64,000 bases of DNA from Apodospora peruviana (Eukaryota > Ascomycota > Sordariomycetes > Sordariales > Lasiosphaeriaceae): NCBI GenBank assembly GCA_033439685.1, contig JAUEDM010000001.1, positions 8,928,001 to 8,992,000 of the forward strand, in the 5' to 3' direction. Each line of letters starts with the position of its first letter. Within the stretch, counting starts at the first letter, position 1. Position numbers and translations under genes: made by a program. This document shows positions 10,429-21,966 of this stretch, one piece after another. Below the pieces are notes generated by a model that was not told where the DNA came from, did not search any database, and saw nothing but the letters and a program-made list of their open reading frames with translations.

Positions 10429-12484
10429 AATCGGCATTTTCCTAACTGAAAACAAACATAACGCAGTCATTATCACCACCCTCAAGTCCTACGAGGGACG
10501 ACCGCAGCCCGAGCTCCCGCTTGGCCTTACTCTCAACGCTGTGCTGCAATTCGTCATAACCGCGACGCAGTTTTCGTTCACCTTTCCGCTGGTGCAAGGT
10601 CTCAGCCAGCTCAAGTGGCTTTGGTTCTCTCCAAGCGACGCCGCCGCCCGGCCGTTGGGCAACTTTGAGATGTACGATGAGGCGTGTAAAGGCGGTCTAG
10701 GGAGCTTCAACCTGCTCTTCGGCCTCCGAGGTTCGGGTATATATAACAGGTGCGTGTACTCTTGCAAGACACGAAACCATCGTCCCGAGGGTATTAACCA
10801 TGCTGGCTCGTCGGTGTCCTAGACTTCTCACGCAGCTCGCTGCCGTCCTGATGATCAGCACTGTCCTAAGCGGTCCTCTGACGCAACAAGCTTTGACCTT
10901 CGGCGCGGCGTCGCTCAGTCCCGTATACAATGTCACAGCGACGCTTACAAGAGCCACGTCGCTGTCAAGGACCAAGGATGGGGTCTTCCAAGTTGGTATG
11001 CCGAACGTCGGCCAATTCCTGATCAGCTTTGAATCGATCCCGTTATTAACCCGGCTGTTGATTATTAGAGGGGGACGATGTATCCTCGCTCCAGGCCGTT
11101 CTCGCCGAGGTGGCGAACCTAGGACTAGATCGGACTATCACCCCGTTACCGCCAAAATGTCCTACAGCTGATTGCTCTTGGAAGCCGTACGGCTCGCTGG
11201 GTGTGTGCGCCACGGTGACAAACCTATCGGCGGCTGCGGACGAGACGGCTCTCAAGGTGCAGCAAGCGGACACGCTGTCTTTCATCGAGCGGACTTTTAA
11301 TGAGCTCAATATCACTTCGATAATCCAGACATACCCAGAGCTCAAGAGCGGCCCGAGTTTCCCAAATTACGTCATTGTTGTGCCGTCCAGCAAGCCATTG
11401 ATCTCTCATCCAGAGTCACTCTTGCGCGCCGGCTCCATCGAGCTGCTCCTGGCATTTTCGGCTTCGAACATGAACATGATCGACCAGGAGCAGAGAGAGA
11501 TTTACATTAGAAAATTCCAGTTTCTCTCTCTTCTCTTCTACTTTTGCACCAAGACGTTCGAGACGCGTGTTGCCGCAGGTCAACCGGAGACACGGGAGAT
11601 GGACAGCGCGGCGCAGGCAGTGTCGTCCTCCGCTACCACTCTCAACGCTTTCTGGAACAGGAAAATGGCAAACTTTTCTCTGGTCGACGAGTTGTGCCCA
11701 CCGCAGGTGAAAGGACAAACCTTGGTGCTCGCTAGCCCTCCTGGCCTGGCTGAGGATGACGCCAGTGCCGGGACGTACATCGTCGATGCCTGCACCGCGC
11801 TGGCCGCCTCGAAGGATGTCGGCGAAAGCATAGCCGGGGCCTTCATTGGGTTTGACAATTCAACATACATCGTCAACAGCGGCGTGTTTTCCTATCCGCT
11901 CAGTCTCGCTACACATGGAATACCGGCGAAACCCGTTCCCGACCATCTCACAAAGCTCAGGAATATCCAGACAATGTCGACTCAACTCGCTGATACGTTA
12001 ACCAACATGTGAGTTTTGCGCAATCAGTACTGGAAAAGAGAGTGAAAAGTGGATAAAACTGACACGTAAATAATACATCGAAAGGCTACGAGAAAAAGCC
12101 TCATTTTACGCCGGCGACGCCGGCGGCGGAAGCGCAAACACCACCGTCGACGGAACCGCTTTCGCTCTGCAGGCCATCATCCGCGTCCGTTGGGCTTGGC
12201 TGACGCTGATAATCTGCCAGGTCATCTTGACGACGGCCGTGTTGGCGCTTGTCATCTGCAAGACGCACATGTCGGGCGTTGAGGCGCTGAAAGACTCGTC
12301 GATTGCGACCCTCTGCGTGCTAGACTCAGATCTACGAGACGAGCTAAGGAGGGACTCCGGCAGCGGCGGCAGTATACATGCGATGAAAAAGCGGTCTAGG
12401 GTGGTAAAAGCCAGGCTGGAGCGGAACGGGTTTGAGTATCAGCTGCGGAGGGTTGTTGCTCCCGTCGGAAAGCCAAATCGTTGA
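10239..12484 (+). CDS. DUF3176 multi-pass membrane protein
   Basis: Five exons (10239-10341, 10467-10749, 10823-10995, 11069-12008, 12085-12484) join in phase to 632 residues. The start ATG is the first in the open exon. The N-terminus carries the DUF3176 pattern: a first membrane helix (about 14-40), the block YEGRPQPELPLGLTLNAVLQ with a second helix, QLKWLWF, a PLGNFEMYDEACKGGLGSF stretch, then a third helix before SGPLTQQAL. A long, probably extracellular region follows with Cys pairs (CPTADCSW, LGVC). A fourth helix lies near the C-terminus (about 537-560). DUF3176 proteins are common and expanded in Pezizomycotina, and their function is unknown. Intron 1 holds a GA microsatellite. Confidence 0.85.
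10394..10428. repeat. (GA)n microsatellite inside intron 1 of the DUF3176 gene
   Basis: About 35 bases of GA/AG repeat, with one AAA interruption, lie between the donor at 10342 and the branch-like CTAACT near 10442. The tract is purine-only on the sense strand, so it does not add a competing acceptor pyrimidine tract. Confidence 0.9.
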
Positions 12485-13198
12485 TAAATACGTAGCGTTT
12501 GAGACTGATGTTCCGAAGGCGACAATCCAAAGACTGGAAGGCTTAGTCTGAACTTCCGAAAAGCCCCCAATTAGTAAGAGGTCTGGACACGCAAGACCAA
12601 AGGATGCTTGGGCGCACCTGGAATTTAGCATCATCCGCAAGTACGTTACCTTACTTAAGCCGCCGTTAATGTCCTTACCTTACTCTTCCAAGCTCGAGCC
12701 GCGGGCGCTCATCGTCGGCCGTGATGAACAGGTTCATGTGACCGGTTTCCAAATTCGTGGGCCTACTTCTTCGGAAATATCGGTCTGGAAGATAATGTGC
12801 ATCCGGACCCGAGATGTTCGTTCAGAGCAAGAGATACGGGTGAACCTGCCTATCGTGGTACCTTACGTCTGTTACTCATGAAAGCAGGAAGGCACTTTCG
12901 CCAATCAGGCAGACATCGGACCACCCGAAGGAAGGGCGCTCTTTCCAGTTGTGAATACCTAGCTTCAACATGCCAAGTCGTGGAACCATGAATCTTATTC
13001 TCATTGAGCCAATCAATGGCCTGCATTCCAATGTAACCTCTGGGAGTTCTTAACATCTAGGTAGAGCCTCGGAGGGTCAGCCAACGGTTACGAAATGCCA
13101 ACAGTGGCTTGAAAGAACCCTCCCTTTTCCCGTTAATGTCGTTCTAGCTAATACACTCCTATTGTTCTTACAGTGATTACGATACCCAAATGGTCCCC
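12485..13198. other. Intergenic region between convergent genes
   Basis: This is shared 3' flank of the DUF3176 and kinase genes. Short ORFs on both strands (12344-12640, 12797-13056) have no motif. Nothing else was seen. Confidence 0.55.
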
Positions 13199-16100
13199 TC
13201 ATTGATAATCCAGGCCTTCCTCCACGGCCCCATGGTCACCATTGGTAGCAACGCCACTCCTCTGACTGACCTCGCCAGCCTCACCACCACCCCCATTATC
13301 GTGGCCATGCCCATGACTGCTGCTGATACTCCCAATCAGCATGGAGCATACATTCCCGTTTATGGGCGTCGTGTCGACGATACTACTACAATTTCACAAG
13401 CATTAGTCAGATTCTGTTACATGTAGCAAGCAGCGAGGAAAAGGGAAAACAAGACTTACTACCCCTGCTCAACGCCCAACTGCGCCAGACAACTCAGATT
13501 TCTAGCCCCGTTCTCGTCCTGTCCAAACCGAATGAACTGGATCATGACTTGCGTCCTCTTGATCCCGCGGTCTCTGAGCAGCTCAATCAGTTTCCTGACC
13601 GGATTTGCAACGCCCGTCCCGCCCCATATCCCGTCCGTAAACACAACAAGACTGATCGGGTTCGGGTCAACCGGCTGTTTTCCCTTCTTGAGTGAGGATT
13701 GTGTCGCCGTAGAACTAGACGACCTGACCGCAACCTCGCGATCTTGAGCCGCCTGGGGCAGCCGCGGGACGATTTCGCTCTCGAGGAGGTCACTCAATAC
13801 ATCCTCCATGGTCGAGTTGATACGGTCATAGAAACACCGCTTCCCCAGATGGTTACGCAGATTCTTCGTCTCCTTGTTCTCGGTATAAAATGACTTTTGT
13901 TTCTTGTCCTTGCCCTTGGGGTCTGATGATGGACCAAACGCAAGCGAGACATTCCCCCAACCGCCAACCGAAGTTTTCTGGGGTTTGACAATATACGCCA
14001 ACGTCTCGAGCGCGGCTTCTACTTCTGTCGCGTGCTGCTTCATCGTCCGCGAGTCATCCACGAAGAAAATATGGTCTCGCGTGCGCAGGCTGGTCTGCAG
14101 GCTCTTGACGACGCTGTGCTTGTCGGGGTTGTTCTGCGCATATGCCTTCCAGTTCCGGCGCCAGGCTTGAGCTTCCTCCATGCTCAGGTCCAGCTGCGCG
14201 TCGACGATCTGGTTCACGTCCTCGACTAGGTTGACGGATACTATCGGGTCGGGTATCCCGTACAGGGAGCTGAGGTCCGTGCGGACGCTTCGCGCGTCGG
14301 CGGGTGTGTTTGCGCCGCTTCCTCCTCCTCCTCCATATCCACCGGAGGCAAAATAGGAGAAACGTTTTCTGCTGGCGGTGCTGTCTAGACTTAGGAGGGC
14401 GCTGTCGGGCGATGAGACGGGGTTGGGTCCGGGACGAGGCGGTAGTTTCGGGCTGGGGGATAGCTCGGTGGAGGGTGGTGATCCTGGACTGAGGAAGCCT
14501 CCGTTGATATCAGGTGGGTTTGCCGCAGGACTTTTCGCGTTGTCTGTCGTGATATCGTCGTCGAGTTTTGGAGTATCCTGATTTCTGCTGCCTTGGCTGC
14601 CATTGCGGAAAGATGGCAGCGAGTCTTTAAAACGCGACACACCATCCCCGATGACCTGAATCTTTTCTACCCCAGCCCTGAACATTTTTGCCCGATTCTC
14701 CTTCCTTTCCACATCTTTCTCCTTCTTCTCTGCCTTCTTTTCATTCTTCTCCGACTCGGCCACAATCTTGACAAATCGCTCGTAAATAGCTTTCGCCGAC
14801 AGCCGCTGCTTCCAGTCCCACAATAGCATATGGGTCTTGACGAGTTCAAGCAGCTGTGGCGTAACCGTGTCTTCGGGATGGCATTTCTTGATAATGCGGT
14901 CGTGCATCTCATCGACGGCCCCGGACCTATCGACGGCGTCGTGGAAACAGTCGAAGTGGCCCTCGTCTTCGAGGTTCGGACACTCGCTCCCATATTTGAT
15001 GCGAAGGTTGCGGTATTCCTCTCGCCCCGCAAAGCCCAAGACCACCCAGCTAGCGGCATCGCTGATCACGCAGCCCATCGAAAAGATGTCAGCTGCCGTG
15101 GGGATCTGGGCTGGTAGGTTCAATAGGTATCTGGCGTGGCGACTACATTCCGGTGCACCTGGATTAATTACATATGTTAGCTATCTCGCAGCTCAGAGCG
15201 GGTATGCGAGAGTTGAGTTATGTTTACCATAAGTCTGGTTGCCCTGGCGGTCCACGCCCATCTCGTCGCTATCAGACCTGGCGACTCGGACGTGGCTGTG
15301 GCCAAAGTCGGCAAGCAAAGGACAGAAGTCGTACGGAGATTCAGATTCTCTGTTTAAAATGATGTTGTCGGGCTTGATGTCTTCGTGTATCCTATGATAG
15401 GTGCTCGAGCATCAGCTCCCATGTCACGACAACCAAAGAATTTGGCATCCCCTCACCCTCGGTATTCGCCGGAGTCGTCTGTCTTTGGAGTGATCTGATG
15501 TACAGTGTGCAAGCCCTTCAACACTTTGAAGAGGTTCTTCCAGAACTGCCTGATCTGCGCCGGATCCTTAGGCGGCTCAAAATCACGGTAGTAGTCGAGC
15601 AAGTTTCCACCGTTGGCAAACTGGAGGATGAGATTGAACGTCCCGTTCTGGATGAAGGACCCGTAGTAACCGACGATGTGCCACTGCTCCCTCTGTGACT
15701 GTCGTGACTGTTGCAGGGTCGTGAGAGCCTTGATCTCGTTCTTGAAGGATCTTTCGTCGCGAGCGTGGTTGTACGACTTTAGCACGTAGACGCGGTCGTT
15801 GGGTTCGTCGCCCTGGTTGATGTGCAAGTCAGTTTCGGTTTAAGCTGCAAGCTTTGGTATATTGACCGACCTTCCTATCAGGCTCCAAGTTATTGCACTC
15901 CTTGTTGACCTTGATCTTGAAGACCTGCGTGGCATCGCCATCTTTGATCTTCTCCACATCGTAGAAAGGAAGGATATGTTCTGGCTCGAGCCGCAGGTTC
16001 GTGAGCATCGCATAGTCCAACACCAGCGGACAGAACAGCCATTGGTGTTGTAGCAATTCTGCAAGAACATCCTTATAGGCTGGTGCCTTCAGAGTCTGGG

Positions 16101-16491
16101 GCAAGTTGTTCGGGACGATCGGCAGCTGCCCGTCCCAGATCTTTTGCTCGAGAAAGTCTTCAAAATACTGCACCTTGTCGATGTAGACGAGGATCGAGAA
16201 GAGCCGCAAGCACCGTTTCTTGACCACGTCAAACTTGATGGTCAGGTGTGGCGTGTGAGCCTTGCAAACCTCGTTGACTCTCAGCTTGGTCCAGTACGAT
16301 GCGAGCGCGCTCTCGGGTATGTACGGCTTGTGCTCTTCGTTCCCGTCCCGCCCGATGTACTTGTGAGTCAGCTCGTTGACGTGGGTTGTGAAGTCGAGGA
16401 TTGGCTGTGGGTCTTTCCATGGCGTAGGTGAGATATCCGACGCCGACGCGTGCGAGGTGCTGCGCGGCCGGGCTGTCAGGCTCCCCAGCAT
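13199..16491 (-). CDS. Protein kinase with C-terminal von Willebrand A-like domain
   Basis: Five exons in transcription order (16491-15871, 15812-15457, 15391-15228, 15158-13460, 13385-13199) join in phase to 1008 residues. Residues 1-190 are a fungus-specific N-terminal region. The kinase domain (about 190-500) keeps the active-site set: Lys219 in YVLKSY, Glu233 in FKNEIKAL, HED with Asp330 and Asn335, DFG at 354-356 and an APE motif. A charged, Lys/Glu-rich coiled coil (about 512-545) and a Ser/Pro-rich linker follow. A vWA-like domain (about 740-960) begins at FFVDDSRTM and contains LVVFTDGIWGG. Its metal site is degenerate (DDSRT rather than DxSxS). The terminal exon adds IVDTTPINGNV, which fungal kinase-vWA proteins share, as I recall. 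Substrates are unknown. The gene is tandem with the CorA-like gene. Confidence 0.88.
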
Positions 16492-17494
16492 ATTGACTGC
16501 AGTCCTAGTTTTTATGATGCAGCTGCAGGATCCGACCCGATATCCAGACCTAAGATGCGAGATGCGGTCAAGCAAACGGAGATGGGACGAGAATGCAGAC
16601 GGGAGGACGATAAGCTGGAGTAGAAACGCGGCACGGAAGCTAAAGTCAAGCTCAATATTGCAGTGTCCCTGCTGCAAATGAGGGGATAGTCGGTTTTAAA
16701 GCTCCTGCAGTGTCTCTGTGCCGAAGACCAAGACTGGGAAAATGGAGAAGAGGGTGTGGTGGCCAGCTGCGGGCCGCAGAGACTACCTTACTGTAGCCTG
16801 CCTGCTCAGAGCCATGACGAATCAGTCCCATCAGTCGGGGGTGAGTGTCACAAATGCGCATTTCCTCAAACAGGGACACTCAGGAAGCGGATGGAAAGTG
16901 CATATCGGGTCCGAATATGCCCAGGAGCACCGGACGCGGACCAGTCAATCCAATTGCGAGAATAAGGCTCCTGTCTGCCTTACAAGGCGTCTCTAAGAGG
17001 GAAAAGAATACTGAGTAAGGCATCGGGGTTTTCTTTGGTTGGGTTGGAGGGCACAGCCACCGCCAGTAGCAGCTCTGCAGCCCTGACAGATTGAATGGTC
17101 CCCAGACAGCCACTGAAAACGCGGCTGGTGAGACCAAATAACAAGCTTCTCGGTAAATCTGCCAATGCAAAAGATGGTGTGAAGTTTGAGGCTCTCGCTA
17201 TCCAGGTATGCTATTGCGGAGGTGTGGGGGCGGATGGACAGATGGCTGGTGGATTGATGAAGTTGATGGTGTTTCAATTGGGGAAGAGAATTGGTGAGAG
17301 TTTTCCTGCCGACCATTGGAACTGACGAGGTCTTTTTGTGGCCGGTTGTGTGGCCGATTCTTGTAAACATATCATGAAAGGGTTAATCTGCAGCCCTGAA
17401 GAACCTTTTAAGTTCACCTTTTTTCAGTCACCCTCATCATAAACCGCGATCAAAGAAACACAAATCCCCCACTTCTCAGTGCCTTGTGCATTGG
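16492..17494. other. Intergenic region between the kinase and CorA-like genes
   Basis: The region serves as the kinase promoter and the 3' flank of the CorA-like gene. Overlapping ORFs on both strands (16652-17370) lack motifs, and no separate gene was recognised. Confidence 0.55.
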
Positions 17495-19601
17495 TTATGT
17501 CGCCCCAGCCGGTGAACCTCCCCTGGTGGCGCCAGCAGCGCTGCCCCCAACCTCCGGCGTCAGACTGAGCCTGTACTGCCGCTTCGAAAGCCGGTAGGAG
17601 ACCCACCACGACGACAGCGCGACGGCCATTAAAGGGACGCAGATGGCAAAAAAGAGCTTAAGTGCGGGAACACGAGTCTCCCAGTCGCCCATGCGGTCGC
17701 TCTCGCTGTGGTCGAAGTTCCAGATGCCGCTGCTGAAGAGAGTCTATAAATCATGTATCTGTTAGATACTGCTAAGACACTTGTTGGAGATGTTGGAGTG
17801 TAGTGAGATAGACAAGTACTTACCGACACAAAGGTGGCAGGTAGGAAGACCAACGTGAAGATGGTAATGAAGTGCATCGAGTTGGTCTCCTGCTCGGTCT
17901 TGGCCGCGATCTCGTGCATGCTCGCCGTCATGTCCTCCATCGTCTTGGCGGACGCTTCGGCGGTTTTGGCGTAGTGCTCACCGACGCGCATGTTGCCGTA
18001 TTGGAGGATGCCTTTAAACTATTTTCTCAAAATGTTAGTTGCATTGGTATAGTACACCTCTTTTGGGATGTGTGACGTACCATCTCCTCGTTCCGATCCA
18101 GACTGCGTAATAGTAGTTGAAGCCGTGCCTCGTGGCTGTCAAGATCACCCTGCAGAATCGACAACTGCTGGCAAAAGTTGAGAATTGACGATTCAAAGAA
18201 GCTTTTCTCAATATCCGTCTTGTCTCTGAAGTCCTCGTACGACCGAATCAAGGTAGTATACCGCTCCAGCAGCGTCGCCACGATCCGTCTGTTCTCGTTG
18301 ATCGTCAAACTCGCCAGCTCCGTCTCATCGGTAACATGCCGAATTGTCTGCAAATCATCGAAACTAAAGATCTTGTTGAGCTGCTCTTCGTCTTTGTCGA
18401 TCTTCTCGCTCAGCACGCCATCATCGACAGACTCCCTGAGCGAATGGCCGCTCAGTCCTGAAGCGATTCTGGACAAATTGCTACGGATTCTTCCGCCGAC
18501 ACCAATGTGCTGCGGTGGTCCCGTCCCCCGTGGCCCCGTCGATGTACGCGAGTAGCTCGAGAATCCTGTGGGTATTGATCTCAGCATCACTGGACGCGGT
18601 ATGCGTCTCGGCGGCTTCTTGGACAGGTCCTCGACGGGGGCCAGCTTGATGGCATCGGCGTGTTTTCGCACTCTCTGTTCGAGGTTGTCGGTATAAGGGC
18701 TCCAGTTCTCTGTGCACCACTCCAATATCAGGAGGTGGATCGCTAGACTGAACGCAAACTTGGCATTGGCTTGCTTCTGCTTCGTGTCTGCAGACTCAAG
18801 CTTCAGAGATGCCCCCGAAGATGTGACTCGGTCTCGGATGACCTTATTGCCCTTGATTACAAGCCAGACCGACTTGGCGTCTGCCATGTCGAACGAGTGA
18901 TAGGTCGCTGTCGGGCGTATTTGCCATTGGTAGGTAGGCGATTTGTCAGCAGAGTCACCAGGATGAGATTGATACTGCTGTTGCTCGGGTGCTAGGATGT
19001 TGAAAGCGTGTTGGATTCGGGGGTTGCAACCGCCTGGGCTGTGGCTTATGTCTTCGAAGCGGAACATGGCTGTGGTTGTTGGTTTCTCCTTGTTTCGAGC
19101 TTCAAAGCAAAAGTCCAGAACTGCTGGCATCACACTGTAGTGTGAGAGCACCTGGGTGAGCTGATCACGAGAGCAGCAGAGTCTGCCTCGTGAGTTTGCG
19201 GTGTGAAGGAAGCTTCAACGGTTGTTAGTTTTCTAGGCTATCAAAGAATAGAGTGTGGGTTCATACATGAATCTACAGCTTGGATCTGCTGAGTTGTCAC
19301 TCATTATGTGGTCGAGTGTCTCTTGGGATGAGATTTGGTCCTCGTCTTGGAAAGCTGTTTTCGGAGTTGTAAGTCATGGTGAAGTCGGAGAGGATAGATG
19401 CTGCACACCATTTTCGTCCTCTCGTAGATCCCACAGCACGACGAATCGTCGGCCACCTTCCGCCATGAAGATATCCTTCTCCTCTCTGACGAGGCGGTCA
19501 TTATATAACTTCAGAGCAGAAGCCGATTTGCGAGTTGATACAAGGTCCATTGGATACCGGCGCCTACTCTGAACGAGTGGCATCTGCGTTGGTGTTGCCA
19601 T
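17495..19601 (-). CDS. CorA-like membrane protein
   Basis: Five exons in transcription order (19601-19409, 19354-19267, 19212-18081, 18018-17824, 17743-17495) give 618 residues. The layout is that of fungal CorA-like Mg2+ transporter-family proteins: a long cytoplasmic part (FIFLHTANSRGRL, then HYSVMPAVLDF, then WLVIKGN), a helical stretch before the membrane (ILQGDLDSHEARLQLLLRSL and MHEIAAKTEQETNSM), and two C-terminal helices, FITIFTLVFLPATFVSV and LKLFFAICVPLMAVAL. The loop between them reads SSGIWNFD, so the GMN signature of true Mg2+ channels is missing. Ion transport is therefore doubtful. Such proteins are numerous near NLR and kinase genes in these fungi (from memory). Confidence 0.85.
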
Positions 19602-20536
19602 TTGTCTGTTGGTACATTGACTGTATAGTAGTGTATAAATGGGATCCCATATAAAGATAGATGAAATGGCTAAAAGTGAAGTGTCGTGTTGTTATATGTC
19701 TCGATCATGGACCGCAGCTGAGCTCTTGTCTCGCCCGTGTGACTGTTCAAGCTGAAGCACTGCGATGACCAGCATAAAGAGTTGTCGAACAACCCAATTA
19801 AAAGGGGCTTCGCATAGGCTTCTCAGTATCCGGTGCTCGGATTGAGATCAGAAAAGGAGATCGAACCAAATGCCGTAAGCATTAGATCTAGTATACCTTC
19901 CAATGAGGCACAAAAACAGCAGACCATCACGATGAAAGTTGGCTTTCCCAAGAAAATTCTCGCTGTTTTCAAACAGCCGAACGTGGGAACAGATTGGCCA
20001 GTAAAGTTGGCTTTGTGTGAAGGGCTGCAGGAGGGCGCAGCGGTGTGAAAATTGCAGACGCCCAATTGCCGCTCAGAGGCGCTCACGGGCGCTCAAGGCA
20101 GACTCGCCTTCCGACAACCCACCAATCTGCCTTGGGATGCCTGCCTGACTGCCTAAGAAACGTGTTTGACTCTCACTGAAAGATATGCCGCAAAAATGTC
20201 AATACGAGTTATTAGGAGACCTGAAATTCTAGTCTAAGACCGCCCCATTGCATAGCAATTAAGGGATAATAACACAAAACTCACCCAGGCTATACAGTAC
20301 ACTCCTTTTGAGCAGATACAGCATTCTGATACATGTACACTTTCGTCCCCGGTCCATTCCGGCGCCCGTCCATTCTCGTCGATGCCCAATTTCACCTTGC
20401 AGTCTCTCCTTCCCAACTTCATTCCCGACAGGCCCAGAATGCCCTTCCATCACAAATTTTAACCACTCATTGCGTCGCGGGTACGGGGTGCTTCGCCCGA
20501 GGGCAAGTTTAGGCATAACGCGCTTTAGGTTGTTTT
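19602..20536. other. Intergenic region upstream of the CorA-like gene
   Basis: No gene was identified. The ORFs at 19823-20086 and 20308-20706 have no recognisable domain, and the latter overlaps the small split gene on the other strand. Confidence 0.5.
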
Positions 20537-20902
20537 CTAGAAGTCGTAGGATACTTGTCGGATTCGGTCGAGAATGTGGCTGCGCTCGCTCTGTTTCAAG
20601 ACCGATTGACCGTGAGCAATGTCAGCACAACACAACATACAAGGCGCGCGACCGACCACGGATGATCAACCAGACATATCAGATTGAACTCACCGTTGCA
20701 AGATAACGCGGGATCTTCATTCGGTACACGTTATTTTCCATCTTCTGGTTCTCGACATGGATGATCAGCTCGCCTCAACGTCAATGATAGGCATTGACCC
20801 ACGCACCGTCACCACGACCTCCTGCCCCGGGAACAGCCCCCGTAGATACCTCTCGAGATCGGATAACCACAGGCTATAGGCGTCAATACTGTCGTACACC
20901 AT
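20537..20902 (-). CDS. Small three-exon gene of unknown function, about 74 residues
   Basis: Three coding-like blocks follow each other in phase. The first (20902-20807) contains SIDAYSLWLSDLERYLRGLF. The second (20768-20694) contains MENNVYRMKIPRYLAT and ends at a GTGAGT donor. The third (20590-20537) starts after a CTTGAAACAG acceptor, reads SERSHILDRIRQVSYDF and stops. The intron of 103 bases between blocks 2 and 3 is convincing. The one between blocks 1 and 2 would be only 38 or 44 bases, so a frameshift is an alternative. The start codon is uncertain, since the frame stays open upstream to about 20980. No family was recognised. The protein would be soluble and mostly helical. Confidence 0.5.
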
Positions 20903-21966
20903 GGCGTGGATCTGTAAGACTCGGGTCAAGTCGTCTTCTCCTTGGGCTTTGTCACCATGGCTTTGTTGCACAGCCAACAACAGAACAAGTATGTTGGGCC
21001 GTTATGACGTTCTCTTTTGGGTGGAATGTCGCGAAAAAGATGAGGCTATCTCGAGTTAACTGGAGCTAGGAACTAACAGAAGCTTGGTCTTGATCAGTTG
21101 CCGGGGTCTGATTCCCACATGTGCGTTTGTGAATCACCAAACGAGGCTCCCCTTATGGAACGGTCAGACCCATTGAAGGGAAGAGAGAAACGGCAGAGCC
21201 TCAACTTCGCTCACTCATCCCACCTTGCCCAGATCCGTTCTTCCCTCCCCTCCACCCTCCTTTGATCTCCCCGCTCTCTCTCTGTCTGTCCACCGGTCTG
21301 TCCACTGGTCTGTCCACTGGTCTGTCCACCAGTCTGCCCAGGGAAAGCCTGTGCCCCGCCTGGAAAGTCGGCAGAAGCATTTCATGCATGCCGGAGTGGC
21401 ATGTCCAATGGAACGGCTTTGACTGCATATGGTGTGCATTGATGGGCGTTCGGATTCGTCAGGAATGTGGGATGCTGGGAGGGGTAATTCGTGACACAAG
21501 TACCTTGGGTGCTTGGGACTGGTGCCACACTGATAATAAAGAGAGTTAATTTGCTGTGAGGCAGATCCGGCTAGGTCGTGGACTGGTGGCCATTGCAGCA
21601 GTGCGGATTGACCTCCTGCCCTAGGTACCTAGCACGTGCCTGGGTCCCTGTATCCGTAACATGCAAGCGCATTGCAGCTGAGCTGTCAGGGAAGGTGATA
21701 TGGGAGGGAGCCACTTGCCTTCTCTCACAGCCGGCGGGGTTTGACACCGTAGTGAGTGGAAAGAACAACCAGAGGTCAGTTGGATGAGGAAGCAGTCGTT
21801 CGTTGGCAAGCTCGACCCGACGCGAGCCGTCCAAGCTCTCATCAATTAACACCAATCGTCTCCGTCATCCTGACTTCTCGTCTTCAATGCACTGAGCGAC
21901 CACTTGTCACGGACGTGCCTGGCCCCTAACGCTGTGCACCTCATTCGGGACTCGCCGCACGGAAAC
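20903..21966. other. Intergenic region upstream of the NLR gene
   Basis: The region holds a 12-base minisatellite (21285-21332) and a 12-base palindrome CTAGGTACCTAG (21621-21632). No gene was recognised. The last part is the NLR promoter. Confidence 0.55.
21285..21332. repeat. 12-base minisatellite, four copies
   Basis: Four tandem units of TCTGTCCACYGG-type sequence are followed by a decayed fifth. Because the unit is a multiple of three, the opposite strand reads as a repeating DRPV tetrapeptide, but no gene there is supported. Confidence 0.85.

Noticed and set aside
15228..15391. Possible frameshift in the kinase catalytic loop
   Set aside because: On re-reading, the exon is continuous (HEDIKPDNIILN...) and phases fit; no break exists.
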